From positions 27,252,362-27,316,361 of the forward strand of contig CM049307.1 of assembly GCA_026874595.1 (NCBI GenBank): 64,000 nt of DNA, given 5' to 3'. The position numbers and the translations under genes are program-made. Positions within the stretch are counted from its first letter, which is position 1; every line of letters begins with the position of its first letter. Positions 59,477 to 64,000 of the stretch are shown in pieces. This DNA is from Sipunculus nudus (taxonomy: Eukaryota > Annelida > Sipuncula > Golfingiida > Sipunculidae). Below the pieces are notes generated by a model that did not search any database, had not been told where the DNA came from, and was given only the letters and a program-made list of their open reading frames with translations.

Positions 59477-59741
59477 TGTCCGCACTGGGGCCACTGATCC
59501 ACATCAATTGGATTAACTGTAGTCTATTTGAGAGCGGTCTACAGTAGTCCAGTTTACTTTAGTCCATTTACATGAAACTGGTTTCTAGTTTGAACAGGGA
59601 AATCCATTTGTTGTCCAAACAAGTCTAGTTTCAGCAAATGATCTTGCCCGCTACCCTTGATGCTGCCCCAGAATGCATTGCCCCAGGGAGTGGGAGTGCT
59701 ACACAGCAGGCCTGAATCGGATTGGAAACCAAGTGCGGACA
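59477..59741. mobile_element. candidate MITE bounded by TGTCCGCACT
   Basis: TGTCCGCACT (59477-59486) and its exact complement AGTGCGGACA (59732-59741) bound 265 bp of GC-raised sequence. A related tatccgcacta lies outside at 59430. Inside are several inverted pieces of aaactgg/ccagttt type. Only one copy is in the window, so the element nature is inferred. Confidence 0.4.
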
Positions 59742-59927
59742 AAAAGATCATGTGTTAAAAATAAACTAATTTCGGCTTTTTTAAAGCAAGCTACAGTGTT
59801 GAAACATAGCGGACTACTTCGACACTAAAGTAAACCATTTTATTATAATTAGGTTTGGAAGCAAACTATGAGCAGATATGCCTAAGTGCATCCTATTCTA
59901 GTCATCCCTATCTTTTGGATGTGGAAA

Positions 59928-60070
59928 ACAAGTGGCCCATGGGCCATGACCATACGCTTTATTTGCTAAATCACATAAGGCCATACTACATAAATAAATT
60001 TGGCAGTTCACAAGAACCTCTCTGCAAGGGTACCCTAGGTCTAATAGTTATAACCAGGCCCTCCTGAGCA
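59928..60070 (+). mobile_element. possible decayed Helitron-like fragment
   Basis: caagtggcccatgggccatg resembles the HLE 5' end (CAAGGGACCCATGGGTCATG), and aggtctaatagttataacca then ggccctcctgagcaacagac resembles the HLE-3 3' module (aggtccagcagttacgattt). The terminal hairpin is missing. Confidence 0.35.
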
Positions 60071-60594
60071 ACAGACATATAAAGCTCTATAATCTGTCAA
60101 CTTACACAACAGACCCAGCGATCTTCCATCAAATTCCAAAAAGGAAATATCACAGATGCTTTGTTAGCAGTACTGGTAATGAAAAATATATTCCAGCACT
60201 CCAGCTTTGGTTTGTACTCTGTCTCAACCTGAGGAGTCCAATAATTCATATGCTACTTCCGTAAGAGTTATATGTAATAACATTTGAACAAATTATATTA
60301 CACCTCATGTTTATTTTCTAAAATATTTTTTTTTCACAGTGAATCTTCCATCACAGTACTTTTTTATAATATGACTCTCTCCCATGTACAAACTGGGACT
60401 TCTGCCTATCCCTATCTGAATCTAACACTTTGCTCTAATCAACTGGCAATCTTATTCAAGAGAAAAAGGTACCTTGATAGTATCTCTTACCTAATATATG
60501 TTTACTCTACAGCAAATTTCCTGATTTAGTTAAAATATTCTTCATCTGACAGTGACCATTAATTCTCCTCTCCACTTGATAATCTGTGCAAGAT

Positions 60595-60701
60595 TCAAGG
60601 TGTAACTGTGTAAGCCAATGGCTTCCCTTGTGAATACTCTCCATCACCTAAACAAAACATATACCAAGGCTTGTCTGCCAGTTGTTCCTCTGTGAATCCA
60701 C
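60595..60701 (-). CDS. candidate terminal exon, minus strand
   Basis: On the minus strand a long pyrimidine tract ending ttccataagcaaacag precedes 107 bp that read GFTEEQLADKPWYMFCLGDG then EYSQGKPLAYTVTP and a stop. An AATAAA lies about 280 nt downstream (minus strand, at 60311-60316). The frame also stays open upstream to 60852. Not recognised; chance is possible. Confidence 0.25.
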
Positions 60702-61014
60702 CTGTTTGCTTATGGAAATGTAACAAAAAACAGAGCTGTCCTAGCCGTGACAAACAAGAATCAGTTAGGGCCCTCCTACTGAGTCGTGACACAAGCCAAA
60801 TTGAGGACCGCCCTGCAAGGCCAGGCCACACGTTATAACATTTTCTCCGCATACAGTCAGCAGGCAGACCACAGGCAGAAATCTCCCATACATGCAGAAC
60901 AATATACGAATATATTGGGTTATTACAGAATATTTCATAAACATTGTAGGTGTCTTTGGAGAGATAAGAAACTTAATAAAAGGTCTAGTAAGTTCATTTG
61001 AAGTGGCACGATAC

Positions 61015-61189
61015 TTGTAAGCAATGAGGCCTTGTCGAAAATGATGAAAATATTTGCATCCTCATGGTGCCTTATAATGCGATCCTCAGAGTTAGATGTC
61101 CAGGCACTCTGGCAGGCCAGTGATCTGGCCATAATGTCAAAGGGCCGATCTGGCACTAGAGCTGTCACTGTATCTTGGATCAGGTCATC
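61015..61189 (-). CDS. candidate internal exon, minus strand
   Basis: A GC-raised minus-strand segment is open after a TAA and reads DDLIQDTVTALVPDRPFDIM, then ARSLACQSAWTSNSEDRIIR. A weak donor (ACAA|GTATCG) leaves one base, which would fit the candidate terminal exon at 60595-60701. The acceptor (aaagttaag) is poor. Not recognised. Confidence 0.2.
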
Positions 61190-61483
61190 TTAACTTTGAG
61201 CTACTTGCAGGTGTGAACTTGAAGGTTCAGTTGTACAGATGATGGCTTATCTTGGCCAAATAATATAAATTTTTAGCAATTTTAACTAACTGAGGAAATT
61301 CAGTGTGTGTTATATAGTTATACTTTTTTTATTTACATCCCCCTAACCATATTTAAACATGTCATATATGTACATGATGTTTTGTTTTGTGTTCTACATA
61401 AAGTAAAAGAAGGGTGCTGATATCAAGTTAATATTTTTTCTTACTTTCAAAACCTGCTAATTGCAATGGAAACACATTATTAA

Positions 61484-61830
61484 ACAAGGGCACCACAAAG
61501 CAGAGCATCTCTTCGCACAAGAGCATCAATCAACTGGATGTATTAAACAGTGTGAAAATCAGGAGGGCAGTTGTGTGACCTTGACCTCAAAATTAACAGT
61601 TTTTTTTCTCTATGGGTAGGTGCACCTAAGTGAGAGATTAAAGGTTTGGGATGAAAACTTTGGTATATAATTGGTATATACATCTACAAACTTTTTCAAG
61701 AAGTGGGTGTTGTGGCCTTGAATTTGACCCAATGAACTCAAATTCAGGAGGGTTCTTCCTCTGTTAAGGAGTGATTCATATGTGAATAATTAAAGGTTTA
61801 AGGTAAAAAAATTTTGTTTGTGCCTTTTTT
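61484..61830 (+). mobile_element. family F element, copy 2
   Basis: It starts ACAAGGGCACCACAAAGCAG and shares the start and cagtgtgaaaatcaggag with copy 1 at 56761. It has one or two decayed gtgaccttgacctc units. Its 3' end is not found; the minisatellite begins where it fades. Confidence 0.55.
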
Positions 61831-61834
61831 TTTT

Positions 61835-62965
61835 GTGCTGGCTGATGTTGAGGCAGGTTTGCCTTTTGATTTGTGTGGACTGATGTTGAGGCTAGATTGG
61901 CTTTTGTTTTCTTGGTAAGACATTGTGGCACTGGTTTGTGTCTGGGTTTGGGTGAGCTGGTGTTGTGGGAAGTTTTCCTTTTTGTTGCAGTCAGCTCATA
62001 TTGTAGCAGGTTTGCCTCTTGGTTTAGGTGGACTGGTATTAAAGCAGGTTTGCCTCTTGATTTGGATGGGCTGATAATGAGGTATGTTTGCCTCTTGGTT
62101 AGGATGGGCTGATGAGGTATGTTTGCCTCTTGGTTAGGATGGGCTGATAATGAGGTAGGTTGGCCTCTTGGTTAGGATGGGCTGATGAGGTATGTTTGCC
62201 TCTTGGTTAGGAGGGGCTGATAATGAGGTAGGTTGGCCTCTTGGTTAGGATGGGCTGATTAGGTATGTTTGCCTCTTGGTTTGGATGGGCTGATGAGGTA
62301 TGTTTGCCTCTTGGTTTGGATGGGCTGATAATGAGGTAGGTTTGCCTTTTGGTTTGGACAGGCTGATAATGAGGTAGGTTTGCCTCTTGGTTTATGTGAC
62401 TGATATTGTAGCAGGTTTGCCTCTTAGTTTGGGTGGACTGATATTGAGGCAGCTTTGCCTCTTGGTTTGGATACGCTGATATTGTAGTAGGTCTGCCTCT
62501 TGGTTTGGGTATGCTGTTATTAAGGCAGGTCTGCGTCTTGGTTTGGGTAGGTTGATACTGTAGCAGTTTGGCCTCTTGGTTTTGGTAGGTGTATATTGTG
62601 GAAGGTTTGCCTTTTGGTTTGGATGGGTTGATACTCTGACAGATTTGCCACTTGGTTTGGGTAGGTTGATACAGTGACTTATATTGTGGCAGGTGTGCAT
62701 CTTGGTTTGGATGGACTGATACTGAAGCAGGTTTGTATTTTGGTTTAGAAGGCTAATTTTGTGGCAGGTTTGGCCTTTTGGTATAGGTGGACTGATATTG
62801 AGGCAAGATTGCCTTTTTGTTGAAGTGTATGTTGATGCCATGTTAATTAGGATGAGCTGATTTAGCTGAAGGTTTGCCTTCTGTTGGAGTGGGTTAGAGT
62901 TGAGGCAGGCTGCTTGGCCTTTAATTTATGGTGGGCTGACGCTGATCAGGTTTGTCTTTTGGTTT
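61835..62965 (+). repeat. 35/38-bp minisatellite
   Basis: The unit reads gatgggctgatgaggtatgt then ttgcctcttggttag (35 bp), with a 38-bp version adding aat after ctgat. The centre (62040-62340) is regular and alternates the two versions; the edges are diverged (gcaggtttgcctcttggttt). The 149-codon minus-strand frame at 62392-62841 is repeat-derived. Confidence 0.93.
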
Positions 62966-63609
62966 TGGTAGACACTCATAATTTACGGAGAAAACGATCT
63001 AACGGGAGGCATATTCTCGGTTTGGCATCACAAAGGTAACGTTACAACTGTCAACAGACCTCCGGTGGGAAACAGTCCCTTGTCTTTTTGTCAGGGTAAC
63101 ATGAATGGGAAAAAAAGACCGGAAAAGGGGTCCGGTGCCTGGATGACATTTTCTGGACCCCAGAGAAAACTACCTGCCATTTCAAGGGGTCAGTGTTAAT
63201 TTTACACCCTGTTATTTGGGTTTTGCTATTGTGGAAAGTACCCATCTGCAGAGTGTGGTAGAAAGAGAAAACCATAAAAAAAACATATAATTTTTATTAA
63301 TGTAAATATATAATTAATGTCATGGTCAATTACTCTACTACCTCTTACTACCATGGACATCCACCTCTCCTGAAAGACTGGTCCACTACATGGATGTGAT
63401 GAGGCACATCACTAAAAGTGGTATATCACCTGACTGACAGTTTAATGCCATCAATACAGAGAAACCTGAGCAAATCTGGGTCAAGAAGCATAATCCCCTG
63501 AGGACTTGAAAAGAGCTCCTCTCCCATAACAGAACATCAATCACATCACTAAACCGAGAAAAACAGTCTGATATTGATCAAACATACTATTTTATGAATC
63601 ATTATTCTG
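62966..63609. other. unique-looking DNA
   Basis: A small inverted pair GGGGTCC/GGACCCC lies at 63128-63163. A + frame after the acceptor-like ttgtctttttgtcag (63079-63093) is open for about 35 codons but has no good donor. No other feature. Confidence 0.4.
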
Positions 63610-63899
63610 AAGTGATCAATTTTAAACCCCCGCATCAAAAATTTTTATTTTGATTTTCAATAAAAACTTTCCAATTTTGAGCTGCTGCCGCTCTGACATT
63701 TCTTTCAAGAAGATAAAACCATACAATTTCCTTTGTTTTGTAGTGCTTTTATTTATTTAGCAAAATAAAACTGTTATTTTCATGCTTTTCCCCTTATCAT
63801 TTGACATTTTTATCAAAACATACCAAAAAATTTAAAATAAAAAAAGCGCCCGCCCGCATTGATTTCTGAAAAAAAGTGCCTGAGAACCATACACTTTTT
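63610..63899. mobile_element. MITE-like element E2, diverged copy of E1
   Basis: The interior and right end match E1 (ttttaaacccccgcatcaaa, tttcaagaagataaa, gcctgagaaccatacac). The left terminal repeat GGTATGGTTCTCAGG is missing, so it is truncated or rearranged on that side. Confidence 0.65.
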
Positions 63900-64000
63900 T
63901 TTATTTTGGCCTAAAATAGTTAAATAGATAATTATTTGAAATTTTATTGCTTAAAAATATCGACGCACAGGAGCTGAAATAAACTATATATTTTTACACT

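Larger units (their letters stand above)
57056..61483. other. mostly unique DNA
   Basis: It contains the inverted-repeat element at 59477-59741, a possible decayed HLE at 59928-60070, a tRNA-like SINE head near 58188 and two weak minus-strand exon candidates (60595-60701, 61015-61189). Otherwise nothing is recognised. Confidence 0.4.

Noticed and set aside
62392-62841. 149-codon minus-strand open frame
   Set aside because: It lies wholly within the 35/38-bp minisatellite; the Gln/Thr/Asn-rich repeats are a by-product.

Overview
This is eukaryotic, animal-type, AT-rich DNA with no prokaryotic gene organisation. The dispersed repeats suggest a mollusc, most likely a bivalve: elements with tandem 'gaccttgacctttgacc' cores, (ACGG)n tracts, and a fixed 3' hairpin ending GTCAGCTGAGCTAA resemble, from memory, the microsatellite-bearing 'pearl/CvA' and Helentron/DINE-1-like elements of bivalves. 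I see no complete gene, rRNA, tRNA or CRISPR array. The window reads as intergenic or long-intron sequence dominated by repeats.

Layout. 1-5.1 kb is mostly unique AT-rich DNA with a cluster of palindromic repeats (2.2-2.4 kb). 5.1-11.6 kb and 12.8-14.8 kb hold Helitron-like non-autonomous elements (called HLE here), one apparently nested in another. 14.8-28.8 kb is mostly single-copy-looking DNA with a 41-bp minisatellite, two MITE-like elements (18.5 and 22.9 kb) and a decayed non-LTR reverse transcriptase fragment (22.2-22.6 kb). 28.8-35.7 kb is a satellite domain: a 37/38-bp monomer, a 75-bp dimer, a 2,328-bp higher-order repeat, and a diverged 34-bp minisatellite on the right. 37.8-40.5 kb holds two copies of a terminal-inverted-repeat element (family D) flanking another HLE. 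43.6-44.2 kb is a CpG-rich island with a CTCF-like site, the best candidate regulatory element. 46.7-50.0 kb contains further HLEs, 50.3-52.9 kb relics of family D-like arrays, and 53.3-56.3 kb an HLE whose insertion point can be read directly because it splits a tandem repeat. 61.8-63.0 kb is a 35/38-bp minisatellite.

Coding content. The two longest open frames (30.1-31.6 and 32.5-34.2 kb) are products of the 75-bp satellite and are not called as genes. Several short open segments have good-looking splice sites, and a few on the + strand have compatible phases. They could be small exons of a gene with very long introns, but in 64 kb such combinations also arise by chance, so all are given low confidence. 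No gene product is named except the reverse transcriptase relic.
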